The position numbers and the translations under genes are program-made. Source: Hysterium pulicare CBS 123377 (Eukaryota > Ascomycota > Dothideomycetes > Hysteriales > Hysteriaceae). Taken from it: 64,000 nucleotides of DNA. Below, piece after piece: positions 8,900 to 23,581 of this stretch (its first letter is position 1; every line of letters starts with the position of its first letter). The notes beneath the pieces were generated by a model, which searched no databases, was not told where the DNA came from, and saw nothing but the letters and a program-made list of their open reading frames with translations. The stretch is from NCBI GenBank assembly GCA_000467715.1, contig AJFK01000465.1, positions 1 through 64,000 on the forward strand, written 5' to 3'.

Positions 8900-10525
8900 A
8901 TGACGGAAGTCTCTTCTACCCGGCTTTACCTGGGAAATCTACCCCGCAATGGTATGCTTGCCCTCTTACCCTGGATCGGTAGCTGAATCAACGAGCTGGT
9001 GCTTTGGATGAACACCCATTATGGATCCAGGAAACTCCTTCCATTGGCTTTTGGACCCGCTGACCAGACGACGATGTAGCCACCAAAGCCGACGTTGAAG
9101 CCCATTTCCAGACCCATGGAACTGGCGAAATCACCGAGATCAAGTTGATGAACGGCTTCGGTTTCATTGAGTACAAGGATGCTATGGATGCGCGAGATGT
9201 AGTCCCAGGTGAGTACCAAGACATGATATCTTCATTTCTGGAAATTCATCAGCTAACGTGTTTATAGCATTCCGTATGTTACTCCTACACTTCCCTCCCC
9301 ACGATGCTCTGCTCTAACAGTTCATATTTTTGCAATAGATGGGTCAGACTTTATGGGAGAGCGACTCATCGTGCAGTTTGCCCGCGGCTCTCGCCGGAAT
9401 GAGAACTTTGCCCATCAGGAGCGCGCTGCTCCCCGTCCGAGACGCACTCCATACCGGATGCGGATTTCTGGCCTTCCTGTGGAGACCAGCTGGCAGGTCA
9501 GCTCCCCAACATCACTTGGTTTATGGACCTAGAGATATTCTCCATTGCTTTTCTTCACCAGTTCTGAGTTGTCGTGGCTTACTCCCTTCCCCCAATTCCA
9601 TTCACTCCCTTCTCTGTGCTGTTCTGGCCATCTCTGTATCACCAGTCACCATGCCCTGGTCAGACATCAAAGCTACTACCCTTGGAGCGTGTACCTGGAG
9701 ATCGGAGCTCAACTTCATCCCTTGCTTGATGGATTCACTCACGTCTTGGATTAAAGTTAGCTTGTTTCGTCAGTTCTGGAAGATTAAGACTGGACTCACA
9801 CTGGACCCAATAGGATCTCAAAGACTTTGCCCGTCAATCTGGCCTCGATGTGGTTTACTCCGAAGTTGGACGCGACCGGGACGGCTCTGGGTAAGACGAC
9901 CATCTTCACGACCAGACCGAACAATGATACTAAATTGCAAAATAGGTTCGTGGAATACGAGACTGCGGCTGACCTCAAGGCTGCTGTGGAGAAGCTTGAC
10001 AGCCGTGAATTCAAGGGCCAGACCGTGCGCTGCGTCCAAGATGTCAGCTCTCCTCCACCCCAACCGCCGTTTAAAGCCCGTCACCCTTACCCCCCACAGA
10101 CACAAGAAGAGCGTCCTCGAGACCGTTTTCGATCTCGTTCACCAGCGGGACGTCGAGGATATCCTCCTGCGCCATACGATGACTACTATGACCGTCGCGG
10201 TCCTCCTCGTGGTTACAGCCCTCGGCGCGATGATTACCGTCGCCGCACTCCACCTCCACGAGACTACTATGACTCTCGTGATCGCTACGGTCGTGCGTCA
10301 CCTCGTCCCCGTGGCCCCGTCGACGACTTTGGACCACCTCGTGGACGATACCCGGATGACCCATACGATGCTCGCGGCCCTCCGCCTCGCCGAGGCTATG
10401 ATGCCGATCCATACATGAATGGTCACGGTAGACCATATGATGGACGCCCACAATCTCCTCGCGGCCGTCCCCGCAGCCCAGGACGCCCTGGGTATGATGA
10501 TGGCTATCCTCCCCGTCGCTACTAG
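8900..10525 (+). CDS. SR-type splicing/mRNA-binding protein with two RRMs and RS/RGG-like tail
   Basis: Six exons: 8900-8951, 9080-9208, 9268-9273, 9339-9496, 9814-9890 and 9946-10525, giving 333 residues. RRM1 begins TRLYLGNLPRN (RNP2), with RNP1 as GFGFIEY. RRM2 begins YRMRISGLP and carries the SWQ/DLKDFAR region typical of SR pseudo-RRMs. The tail after about residue 195 is dense in Arg, Ser, Pro, Tyr and Gly (RSRSP, PRRDDYRRR). This matches S. pombe Srp2 and yeast Npl3-like proteins, which act in splicing and mRNA export. Exon 3 is only six bases, yet it restores the conserved junction VVPAFHGSDF and has canonical flanking introns of 59 and 65 bp. Intron 4 is 317 bp, far longer than its neighbours, and may be regulatory. 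Confidence 0.88.
9268..9273 (+). other. Six-base microexon of the SR-protein gene
   Basis: CATTCC lies between a GCTAAC branch/TATAG acceptor and a GTATGT donor. It supplies the residues Ala-Phe-His across the two junctions. Without it the frame is kept but two residues are lost from RRM1. Confidence 0.75.
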
Positions 10526-11578
10526 TGATTGCCCATCACGGTAGCCGGGGCGCATGATCATGATGAATATATCGCTGACTCTGCTAGACCAAATTTCAGA
10601 TAGGCTGCGCCGCCACCTATCTCTTGATCGAGTAGTGATCAGTGTGAGAGCATTATGGATTGTGACATGGGTGACAGGTTTGGCAGGCGAGGAAGGCCAT
10701 CGGTTTGCGATTTTTCTATTCAGTGTGTTCGGTGTGTGGAATGAGTATGGCATATTGTCACTTTAACCCAATGTCCATTGGATTGACATTCTGCTTTGCT
10801 CCTCTTTCGTACTCAATACCCTTTTGGAGTGGTCAGCGTTTCGATGTGCCCAAAAATTATCATGGTGGACTTAGTGCTAGGAAGGTATCTTCTGCTATAT
10901 GGGGAAAGGATTGTCCTTAATTTCTTTTATATTACCTCTTAAAGTCGCCAGCTGAACAACTGCTTGGCCTTGGGAGAAGGGAAACAAAATATGTATCGGT
11001 ACTTGCTCTAGTGTACTAAATATGGAGATTTTATTCGAACGCCCTCCGTGCGTGCCATCCCTCCTTTGCCTCGAATGTTCGGCCCCACGCCGAACTTGAT
11101 ACCGTTTACACAGATCACCGTCCCATGGCCCTCAATTTGATGCTTTCCCTCCTATCCTAACCAGGCGTAAGTTCAGGCAGAAAAGAGAGAAGCTCCTGTA
11201 CTAAGAATATCTCTTTAGAGCCGGTCGCGAGGTCGGTATAGCTTAAAATACAGCAACAGCCTTGGTATATCAAGGGTTACACATTATCTAAGGCCACGTA
11301 AATGGGTTTGAGAATTCGGAACTGTGATGTCTTCATATCCAAGCCGAGTAAGAATTTCGTTTTACTTGGTCATCAATGGAGCTGAATCTGATAAGTCGAC
11401 AAAGGTCCAACAAACCTCGGCTCTCCAGAAATTGATCCCATCATCGGGCTAAACATTCCCGCCTCCGCATCGTAGGTCCTCGAGCAAATAAAGCTGCAAA
11501 TAAAGCTTCAATTTCATCCACTCTGATTATCAACATCAGACAATTGTCGAACGCTATTGTGAGAGAGCATTGCCTAAC
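10526..11578. other. Intergenic region, no gene seen
   Basis: About 1 kb contains the 3' UTR of the SR gene and the promoter of the next gene. Only short frames without family features occur. A duplicated CTGCAAATAAAGCT-like block near 11480-11510 is a minor local repeat. Confidence 0.45.
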
Positions 11579-12606
11579 ATGGCCTACTCAACACGTATCG
11601 GTCAAATCGCTGGCCACCTCAATTTCCCTAAGGGCATGCTGGCGGGGCAGGTAGCTATTATTACGGGCTCTGGACAAGGCATTGGTGCTGAGACAGCGAG
11701 ACTATTCGCGAATGAGGGCGCCAAGGTTGTCATTTCTGATATCGACGGAAGTAAGTCTTTTCCTCGGGGCCCATGGTGAGCTGCAGAGAGTAGTACACTA
11801 CTGGGAATCAATTGAGAGGATTGCTGTTAACATTGCGTGAATCACAGAAAAGGCACAGGAGGTAGCAGACCAGATCAACCAATCCGGCGGAAGCGCGATA
11901 GCTGTTGCAGGTGACATGCTGGATGACAAGTATATCACTGAGTTGGTGAAGAAGACGGCAGAGTTCGGGAACGGCAAGATCCATATTATTGTGAACAATG
12001 CTGGGTATACATGGGATGGTGTCATTCATAAGGTACGTCCAATCGAAGTTGGCTATAAAGATCGCCCTAACTCTGTGTGTATAGATGACCGACAAGCAAT
12101 GGGACACAATCATTGCTCTCCATAACACGGCACCTTTCAAGCTCGTCCGCGCAGCAGCTCCCTACTTCCGGGTGAAGGATGGCGAGCCACGCAACATTAT
12201 TCAGATATCTTCCACCTCGGGCGTAAACGGCAATGCTGGCCAGGCAAACTACTCCCTTGCCAAAGCTGGTGTTCAAGGTCTGACCAAGACGATCGCGAAG
12301 GAGTGGGGTCCACAGTTCGGTGTTCGATCAAACACAGTTGCGTTCGGTCACATCTTGACCAGATTGACACAAGCGAAGGAGAAAGGTGCTTTCATCACGA
12401 CGCCAGACGGGCAAAAGGTTGCTTTGGGTATTCCGCAGGCACAGAAGGCGGCTGGCCAGGGCAAGGGAGAAGAGCATCTCGATATTCCACTGAGAAGACC
12501 AGGTTCGGCGACCGAGGCGGCGAGTGCTGTTCTGGCTGTTGCAAGTCCACTTTTCAGCTATGTTAATGGACAAACAATTATGGTGACTGGTGGAAGGAAT
12601 ATGTAA
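11579..12606 (+). CDS. Short-chain dehydrogenase/reductase (3-oxoacyl-ACP reductase-like)
   Basis: Three exons (11579-11750, 11848-12032, 12085-12606) give 292 residues, a normal SDR length. The cofactor loop TGSGQGIG is near residue 26, with the NNAG strand motif ([10 protein letters not shown]), the catalytic Ser strand (QISSTSG) and the YxxxK pair (NYSLAKAG). The C terminus [12 protein letters not shown] fits FabG-like SDRs. A 40-residue insertion between the catalytic Lys and the C-terminal strand ([10 protein letters not shown] and KGEEHLD parts) is longer than in bacterial FabG. The substrate cannot be read from sequence; fatty-acyl or other carbonyl reduction with NAD(P)H is the family expectation. 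Upstream in-frame TTG codons are not used as the start. Confidence 0.88.
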
Positions 12607-13100
12607 GTCCTTCGCCGAGGGGTCAATGCGTGGGGGTTGCGAGGTTAAAACAGCCTGTTCTGGTACTGTAAATATTATAATATGATGTTTCCATGATTGA
12701 GTGGAGAGATCGTGGTCTCCAGCAGCTGAGTCTGCGACTTTGTGAACGAACAAAAGGCGTGTAGGAGGGAAAGAACTGTTTCGATTGCTTGAGTGATTAG
12801 AGGCTTGATCGGAGCGGGAAGTCGAAACTCCGCTCATACACCTTGACCCCAGCCCTCAAACATCCGTCACCTGGAAGTACCAAATCAATCTTCTTCGAAC
12901 CTTCTCACTCTCTATAATCTCTCCCTTTTGTTTGAGAGATCAGTAGATAACTCCACGTATCGTCGATACCTCTATGAACATGTGTCTGCGGTAGTCTTGA
13001 TAATACTCAACCCCCCCCACGCCTCGAATCGCCCCTACAGGGTCCCTTAATCCCCAATTAATTGAAGCTTAGGGTCTGGGGAACCCACTCGCAGATCCCA
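12607..13100. other. Intergenic region, no gene seen
   Basis: This 494 bp stretch holds the SDR 3' UTR and the promoter of the next gene, including a C-rich tract near 13010 and short pyrimidine runs. No coding potential is supported. Confidence 0.45.
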
Positions 13101-15886
13101 ATGGTTGACGAGAAGCACCTCTACGACGCTCATGAATCTCTCCCTATACCTACCTATGAAGAAGCCACCTCCTCACGCCCGACTTCTCAGCAGTCTCGCC
13201 TTGGCCCCGAAGAAATCAGCGACGATGCAGAACGGCAAGGCCTCCTTGGCCAAGATCTTCCCAACGCATCGACCTCCCGTAGGCGCAATGGATACTATCA
13301 GGCTCCCTCGGTGCAATCGGTGCGCTCGAGCCTGGACAGCGATGAGTTGGACTTACCAGAGGTGAGGGATTCGGAGGATGCGGAATTGAGGCGAGAGATT
13401 GAAGAGATGGAAATAATGGATCCAGAGGCCGCGGAAGGTGGTATAAGAAGGAGGAATAGAGTGCGCAGCAGGCTCTCGAAACGTCTCTCGAGTCTGACCT
13501 CTACGTTGTCCGGCTTCCAGTTACCTGGGATAAGGTGGCCGTCATTTGGGTTTGGTTGGATTACACAGAGGATACCCACGATACCGGAGCAGTACAGGCC
13601 CGGTTGGTCTATGATTGCGAGGCTCTTTGGTCTATTCCTGATCGTATCTCTCATATATTTACTCTTTGTCTCGGAGATCATGCCGATGGGTAATAATGGA
13701 TATGGCGCACAGTTGGATCCGGAGTGGGTTAGGAGTTATGCGCAAGGTAGTGTGGATGTGCGTAGAATCAAGGATAATCTGAAGTACATCACGTCCTACG
13801 ACCATGTCGCCGGCTCGGAGGGTAGTGCATATTTGGGGAGATGGATCAAGGACAAGTTCCAAGCGGCGCACATGGACCAAGTCTCACAGCATTAGTAGGT
13901 GTATTTGATTGCTCGTAATACTTGGGGCTTGCTGACTTTAGCAGCTATCAAGTCTATCTGAATTACCCCAAGGAAGGGGGCCGTCGTGTTGCAATTATCA
14001 ACCCACCGGAGCTCGCATGGGAAGCTAAGCTGGAGGAAGAACCGGCTTACAACAACCCAACGCCCCGACAGCAACAAACGCTTGCGTTTCACGGGCTGTC
14101 ACGATCAGGGAACGTGACGGGCCCACTCATTTACGCCAATTACGGATCCAAGGACGATTTCAAAAGACTGGCGGATAGCCACATAGATGTCACAGGAGCT
14201 ATTGTACTAGTGCGGTATTACGGAACACAGACCGATAGAGCGATGAAGGTCAGAATCGCAGAAGAAGCCGGAGCCGCTGGATGTCTAATCTATTCGGATC
14301 CCAATGAAGACGGATTTGTCAAAGGAAAACCGTGGCCTAATGGAAGGTGGAGACCAAGTGATGGTGTCCAGCGAGGTACCGTTGCCCTAACAAGCTGGAT
14401 CGCTGGAGACGTTCTCACTCCCGGATATCCAAGCAGTCAGGATGCGAAAATGATTAGCAAGGAGAATAACCCTGGATTGGTTAATATTCCCAGTCTTCCA
14501 TTGGCATGGAGAGACGCGCAAAAGTTACTTCAGTCGCTGAAAGGCCACGGTCAAGAGCTTCCAGAAGAATGGCATGGTGGAGTACCGGATATTGATGGGT
14601 GGTGGTCAGGAGATGAGACTTCTCCAACTGTCCATTTGATGAATTTTCAAGATGAGGTCGACAAGCAGACGATAGCCAACGCTGTAGGCTCTTTTGAAGG
14701 AACTGAGGCCAAGGCGAAGAAAATCATCATTGGAAACCATCGCGACTCCTGGTGCTTTGGAGCTGCAGATCCGGGCAGCGGAACCGCTGTCATGATTGAA
14801 GTCGCCACTATCCTAGGGCAACTCCGATTAAACGGTTGGCGACCTCTACGAACGATTGAATTTGCTTCTTGGGACGCTGAGGAGTATAACTGCATCGGTT
14901 CCACCGAATTCGTTGAGGAATTCATGGACTCATTGCGAGCAAATGCTATCGCGTATATCAATGTCGATGTGGGTGTTAGTGGCGACAATTTGTTCGCCGA
15001 CGGATCACCAATATTCGGACATGCATGGCGCCGAGTTCTCGACCGCGTCTCCGACCCGGTGAAGAACAATACTCTCCGCGCCCTATGGGATGAAAGCGGC
15101 AGCAAGATTGGAGGTCTCGGCGCTGGCAGCGACCACGTCGCGTTCCAATTCATGGCCGGCTGCTCTAGCATCGACTTTGGTTTCCAAGGGGAAGGATATC
15201 CCTACCACAGCTGCTACGAGACGTACGAATGGATGGGATTATACGGAGACCCTGGATTCGTTTATCACAAGCTCCTAGCCGAAATCTGGGTCCTTCTTAT
15301 CCTCGAACTCGCTCAAGAACCCATCCTCCCTCATAATCTGGAAGACTTTGCCGCGGAGATGAAGGGATATATCGATGACTTGGATAAATATGCTTACAAT
15401 AAGGGCGATTATGATTTCGATACCAACCCATTGAAAGAAGCCGCGGCGGTATTCGAGATCAACGCAAAGGAATTCCATAGTTGGGAGGACTGGTGGTATG
15501 GGCAGGTGTATGGGAGCGGAGGCTTCGAAAGCCAAACACTCACGGTGCATCGACTGGATCACAATGCACATTTAGGCCATTTCGAAACCCATCTCTTGGA
15601 TCTGCCTAAAGACGACAAGGATAAAGATCATCATGGCGTAAGCTCCCCGTCCTGAGTAAACACCTAAACCTGACAACTAATACTTGCACATTAGATCCCC
15701 GGCCGCTCCCAATACAAACACGTAATCTTCGGTCCCGACGCCTCGGGCTCCGGCTACGATGCTTCCATCTTCCCCTTCGTGCGCGATGCGCTGGACGCGG
15801 GTGACTGGGCCTTGGCTCAAACGCAACTGCAGAAGACGGCGGATGTTTTATTGAGGGCTAGTGATATGCTCTTACATCAGAAATAG
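13101..15886 (+). CDS. Transferrin-receptor-like M28 family membrane protein (Tre1/Tre2 or glutamate carboxypeptidase II-like)
   Basis: Three exons (13101-13894, 13945-15637, 15695-15886) give 892 residues. The cytosolic N terminus is acidic and carries PTYEEATSS, resembling the PY-type motifs of yeast Tre1/Tre2, which help Bsd2 and Rsp5 send metal transporters to the vacuole. A single membrane anchor lies at about residues 171-191. The lumen side contains a PA domain and then an M28 fold. Zinc-site motifs are visible: HRDSW near residue 530, DPGSGTAVM, WDAEEYN near 574, a VDVGVSG strand and YHSCYETY. The last exon is the helical dimerisation-like domain. Whether it is an active peptidase or a trafficking adaptor is open, although the zinc ligands look largely kept. 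Confidence 0.87.
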
Positions 15887-16559
15887 ATTCTTCTTCAATT
15901 GGTTCATGTTTCTTTCAGCATCGGAGACAGGCGTTCTTGGTGTTTCGATGATGGGGCATTGATTGCCGCCGTCTTGGTTGCGGATTTGGGACTTGATATG
16001 GGGCTTTTGGGACATCTGAAAAGGGGAACGTGAGGAGTGGTAGTTTTAGCTTCTGTTGTGTATGTATGTGTTGTACATATAGCGCGTTCTTATCCTGTGT
16101 GTGTAAGTGGATACTGTATAGTCTCTTATCTATTTATTTCAAACTCCCTATAATGTTCATAATACACGCCTTTCGAACTGCCTGCAGGTAGAGGAGCAAG
16201 GATTAATCATCAACTCTGCCAGCAAGTGCGGAAGTGAATTCATCCTTTATGGAGCAAACAGATCAATCAGACCGAGGAAGGTCAAACGAGGTCGCTTTAC
16301 AATTTCTACATCGTCATCCAGATATCATCATATACACATCACACCCCTAGAGTCATATATACGAGAAGAACGCCGAATCCATAAAACTCCAAGCTGAATG
16401 AGAAGAGCCTACCCAATGAATCTGCTCCAATGCGCCCAACCTCCCATAAAATGCAACGCGCCTCAGTTATGCAAGTGCAGCCCTTTAACCAACGAAACCC
16501 AGACGCCGTACTAAAACATTGATAGAAAGTAATTCACGGTTCCACCATAATGGAATAAG
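15887..16559. other. Convergent intergenic region
   Basis: Two genes converge here, so this region holds two 3' UTRs. AT-rich stretches with AATA motifs occur. No gene is supported. Confidence 0.45.
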
Positions 16560-18274
<1,715 letters not shown>

Positions 18275-19384
18275 GTTGACGGAACTAGATGGACACGACT
18301 GAGAGTGAGTGATTATGGAGCTGATTCGTGTGTAGAGTCCTTGATACACCGGTGGACGGTTTTATCGAACTGTAAGGGGGAATCCAAGCATGCTTTCGGA
18401 TACGACGGGCTTTTGGAGGTAAAGAATGGAGAGGCGAAGTGTGGTGAAGATATTTACAATAGTTGGTGCATTGTGGATGATAGAGTAATGGTGGTTGACG
18501 TGAGCGACGGCATTGTCGGGAGGGCTGGAGGGGAAGTAGTGGATCTTCGACGTCGCATGCAAGGAAACCGACGAACCGCACGACCCGGCACGAACGAGAA
18601 CCTGGATCACCAACTGAAACCTGGCGCGTCTCCAAATGATGGGCATCGAGCACAGCCCCATTTCCCACCTCCAAAGCAATCAATCCGGATAGCTGGCTGA
18701 CTGAGCACGACCTATGGGGAAATAGATGCCCATGATTTCTGTTCGATTTGGAATCCATTGCCACTTTCGGCACAGTCCGCCGTCCCCGGATGCACTGTGC
18801 TCCGTAGGGCTGGCCCATCTCTTCAGCAAACACAATACTGCCATGGGAATACCATCGTCATCATTTGTTGTTGTACGAATGTACGACTCTAAGGGTCTCA
18901 GGTGTATGAGAAACTCCCGTACGAGTGCGCTTTGCCCAATGCAAGGGCATCTCCCACGGGTCTCGTTATGCGCTGAACTGCATGGCTCCTTAATTTACAT
19001 CACCTAGTCTGAAACGTAACTGTAATTACTTGCTATTTTTGAATATAATGAGTATAAAGATCACTGCTCGCAAACGAGTATCGAGGGCGAAAAGGCTGAC
19101 TTAAATCAAAGTCAAATTGAACATCAACGGCCAAGAAGCAAAAATAAAAGGAGAGGGAAAAGAAGAATATGACGGGCAAACAAGCCGAAACGCCATCGCT
19201 AATGCCCATTTCCTCCCAAAATGTACCATTTCGAATACAATTCCAAGATTATGCAGGTTTAAACAACAATCAAATACCGAAACAAAACTTAATGATGCAC
19301 TATCGCATTGGAGCAACCCGTGTCAAAGGCACTAAGATTCTCGTCATCGCCTGCTCTTATTTTATGAAGATAAGAGATAATGCC
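18275..19384. other. Intergenic region, no gene seen
   Basis: About 1.1 kb lies between the RING gene promoter and the 3' end of the antiporter gene. Open frames here have no recognisable family and poor codon character. Confidence 0.4.
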
Positions 19385-22300
19385 CTAATAGGCTCGTCCG
19401 CTCCTTGTTCGTCCAATTGTCTTGAAAGACATGGACTGGAATTCTTCTTGCACAAGGCCACTCACGGCCAATGTGTCGTGCGGATCAATACCCATCCTGT
19501 CAGAGTCGTTGAAGCTAGAGAAATAAAACCCTACGACAACGACGAGATATGACAGGATAAGGATTGAGCCTTTGAAATAGTTGCTCTTCCCCTCGCCATA
19601 CATGTATGACAAAAGGAATACGCACAAAATGACAGTGACCATGTCCCACTGAGGGAATATGAGGGCTACAAATGTTAGCTTCATCATTATGTGCCATCAT
19701 ACGGATTGCGCCGACTTACTGAACGTGTGATTGATGACTGCAGCGCTGTCTATGTAGCGGCCGTAAATAGCACTGTAAAAGACGAGAGCCGGAACTTGGA
19801 GAAGGCACACTTGTAACGCGTACGCTGAACCGATCTCCATAGAAAGGGCAATGTTGCCATTCATAGCGAATGAAATAGCGTTCTAGTATCTTAATGTCAG
19901 TAATCTCTTCCTCTGCCATGGAAGGCCTGGATGAGTAGATTGTTCTTACCAGGAATTCGGTTGTATTCGGAACCAGGGCGAAAAGTGTTATTCCCAGAAA
20001 CTTCTCGTCAATATCTACGTTTTCTAAGACCGCATCGACAGTATTGACGAGAATCTCTGCAATGACTGCATAGGCTACAGTCGCAGTGAGCAGAATGACA
20101 GCACTCTTTGTTCGGCTCCAATTAGGGGCATCATGTCCACCGGCTGCATGGCCCGCCGCCGCGTCTTCGACTTCTTCAGTAAATGTTGCGGTCCTAGGCT
20201 GGACAGAGGGCCTCCGCGAATGATGCGGTTTAACCGGGGTATTTGCAAGCTGGGAAGCTCTACGAGGTGCCCTAGTAGCGTCACGAGCAGCGACAGCTGC
20301 TGCTGTAGCCGCCATTTCAGCTACGTGACGGACTAGAGTCTGATTTTGTTCCTCGGACAGCGCATCTAGGTGGAGACTATTGTTTGACATAGGTCTCTCC
20401 TCGTCTGTATCTTTAGGTGGCACCACGTGCGGAGTTTGACCTGCAGGCTGTGCAATCGAATGCTGACCCTCGTCGGGGGATTCTCTGTGGGGGAGTCCGA
20501 CTTGCTTGAGAGACTGGCCCAGAATGCGCTTGTAGAGCTGGCTTTCTCGTATGTCGGATCTAGCTAAGCCGCCAATTGAGGTAGTAGTTGCCTGCCTCGT
20601 AAGAGTGCCGGGGTGCTCAAACTGACCGCTGGCGCTCAGATAACTTGCATTCATATCAGATCTCTCAGCCTTCTTCTCGTCCAACTCAGTGCTCCAAATA
20701 ACAGCAGCATGAGTCCTGAGCGTGAAGAGTAGCCCGATGACGTAAGAGAGGAACAGCATCACAGCCGCGAACCATATATATGGCCGAACAGCTTCAATAT
20801 AGAAGCGAGCTTGAATATCGGGGGTCTGGGAATAGTAACACCTTCGACAGTCCCGCTCTTCCGGGAAGCTATGATTTCGGACGCATGAGTGGCAATTGAG
20901 TTCATGCTACCGCGCTATTAGCAGGATGTTGCATTACACGGAAGAAGTAGACTTACACTTCCATAAATCTGATAAAACAAAGTGGGGCCAAATGCGCCGA
21001 TGACCGCAAAAAGGAGCATAGTCGAGGTAACGCCAGCTGATTTGACGTTAAATCGCTGGGTCTTCCGCTTCAGAGCACCGAAGCACATGGACAAGCCGGG
21101 AAGGAAGAGAATGCCGGCGAAGATACTGCCAATGATACTCCCTTCCACCAACTGAGCTTTGCCTTCGTTCAGAGCCACGCAATACAGGAAGACCTCGACG
21201 ACTGTTGAAAAGAAAGCGTTGATGGTTGCGCCTACGCCCATCGAAGACTGAGCGGAAATCGATGCCACAGCTTGACCTATGAAGTATGCTAATGGGATGA
21301 TGGAGAATAACGCCAGCATAAAGACGAAGAATTGGTTGGTTAGTCCTATTTTGAGGCCAAGTGCTACGTCTAAGACCCAATAGTCAAAAATCGTGAAGGC
21401 AACAATACCAAGGAGGTTAAACAGGAAAATGTTCTGCCCATCAATGGTGTACTTCCAATACTTGCTACCCACAGCACGGTAGGTACACAGTAGTATGGAT
21501 GATGATTCTCCTGGTTGTCGAGCGCTGCCACTATCAGAGTGGAAAGACAGAGCTAGCGGATGTCTTCGAAGATGGTCGAAAAGGAGGAGTGTCACCTTGC
21601 CCATCGGAATCGTGAATACGAAGAGCCAACAGAGTCCACAAACAAACAGGAGTGCCGGAGTCAACAGACCGTAGAAGAAAAAGAAGAAGATCACCCTTCC
21701 AACGTTCCACTTTCCTCGCCCAAACAATCTTCTCTTAGTCTTAGCGGTCTCCGTGTGAGGCAAACCTCGTCCATTTCTTCCAAGGAGACTGGTAGTCTCG
21801 TTAGACGAATCGATGCTTTCCCTGCGTCGGCCGACCAACGATCCATGATTGTCTCCAGTAGGGCCAAAGAAAAGTCGTCCTTCTTCAATGTCTCCACTCT
21901 GCCATTGCTCATATTCACTAATACTTCTCCCCTCTCCTTCGTCTTCTTCTGCGTACACCTCGTCTTGCATGAGCTTAACATATTTACCAAAGGGGTAAAA
22001 GAGGTATCCAGCAAGATAGAATAACAGCCCTGAGTATTCCAAGGCGCTGTCCATAAAGCCAAATAGAGCGCATAGCAGACCCCCTACGGCTGCAAGTATT
22101 GCCAGCCACCAGCCAAAGACAACTGTCCAGACAATGTTGAACAGGAAAAGCCAGTTATTAACAAAGAGTCCAGGTGTTGAGTGTATGTCGCCCTCTGCAT
22201 TTCGCTGGACTGACCTATCCTTCTTGTACAACGCAGGTTTCCAGATCCTAATACCAAACGGATGAGTGACATTGATAGCATCTTGGCGATCCCTCAAGGT

Positions 22301-22997
22301 AAAGCTCTCTGCATCACTGAGATCACCATCATCCTCGTCATCAACATCGCCGCTATTGTCTGCCTCCTCTTCATCGGCTCGCAGGGTGCCTTCTTCACCT
22401 GAAGAGTTCGGTTCAACACTTGGCTCTGTAGGCGCACCAGAATGTGCTTGTTGGGTGATGTCATCATCCTCCGTGGAGTCGACGGTCTGAAGCGTGGGAG
22501 GCTGCGCGGTTGGTCTTCGTCTCAAGGTGGAGGGTTGTCTTTTCAAGGGAGAAATCTTGGTGTGCTTCTGCGGCAGTTCGGAGATTCCTTCCACCACCTC
22601 GTCCCGGGCGTCATCTACGGAGAATTCCTGCCCTTTGTGAGGTCCAAGAGCTGACGTTGTTCGGCGTCCCATGCTAGGCTTTTTCGGTTTGGAAGCTTGC
22701 CGTTCGGGAGAAGCTACTTGGCGACGGCTGGGTGCAGAGGAAGTTATGGAGCCTGTTCCTGAAGGCGTCAGCTGACCGTTATACCACTCATGATGTAAGC
22801 GCGGAGCTCAAACCGTATCCTGCAGTCTGAGTTTGTAGAGGTTGCGGTCTCTTGCGTGCTGAATCCGAGCTACTCGTGATACTGGCATACTGAGTCGATG
22901 GAGCAGCGGTCATAGCAGAAGCAGAAGAGCTCCTCCGAGTCAAATCTGGGGAAGGATTCCCGCCACCAGATGTGGTGGGACGACCTTCGTCGGCCAT
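19385..22997 (-). CDS. Vacuolar cation/proton exchanger, VNX1-like
   Basis: Five exons (22814-22997, 20957-22758, 19950-20906, 19720-19882, 19385-19665) give 1128 residues. The first 220 residues are Ser/Pro/acidic and probably cytosolic. The membrane region starts near FVNNWLFLFNIVW. The first CaCA repeat is visible in the GVGATINAFFSTVVEV helix, and the second as LVPNTTEFLNAISFAMNG with the matching GNIALSMEIGSA block created across intron 3. Between them is a CHSC...CRRC cysteine segment at the start of exon 3 and a long loop. This large architecture is that of yeast Vnx1, a vacuolar Na+/K+:H+ exchanger, rather than the short Vcx1 Ca2+ exchanger. Ion preference is inferred from architecture only. 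The gene is divergent from RPT6, with 584 bp between the starts. Confidence 0.87.
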
Positions 22998-23581
22998 AAC
23001 AGTGAATCGTCTAGGAAAACACGCTCAGGAATTTGGAGAAGGGCTTGGCTTTGGTCGCGATACCAAGCCGCTAGTGACGTTGTTGTTGACGGAGATTAGT
23101 TGAGGACCATGAAGCGGCCACGATAAGGAAGGGAATGGCTCAGCCGCATATCAGGACAGATCACAGTGCTTTTTGAGGGCGGCGGAGATGCATCTGGTGG
23201 GACAGATGACAGGATTTCTTAGGGGACTGCAAACCTGGGACCAAGCTTGCACGTGGAGTCCGGAGTGTTGTCCATCCATCACTGATCGCCCAACGCCTGC
23301 CAGCATTCTGGGATTAGCCCGGGTTTAGCCCCAATCCTCGGCCGTATTGTTTCTCCCGGCTCCGCGAGCTCTGCTGAAACAAACGCCGAAGCCATATTCA
23401 CCACCAAGCTGCCATCGTCAACTCTTACCTTCGGTGAACTTCACAACGTCCGCCGTCACTGTGCAACATCTCTGCTATCTTCTGTATCTTTCCATTACTG
23501 ATCCAACCGGAAAGTGCTCAACACCACTGCGAATTCCCCTCTCATCCTTCAACCACCCAACTCTCTTCCGCCGCCATCACC
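22998..23581. promoter_or_regulatory. Shared divergent promoter region, antiporter/RPT6
   Basis: This 584 bp lies between two divergent start codons. It contains no gene. No motif could be assigned with confidence. Confidence 0.4.

Noticed and set aside
9339-10418. Long plus-strand frame of 359 codons
   Set aside because: It is the wrong frame of the SR-protein exons and introns; the spliced frame gives clear RRM motifs.
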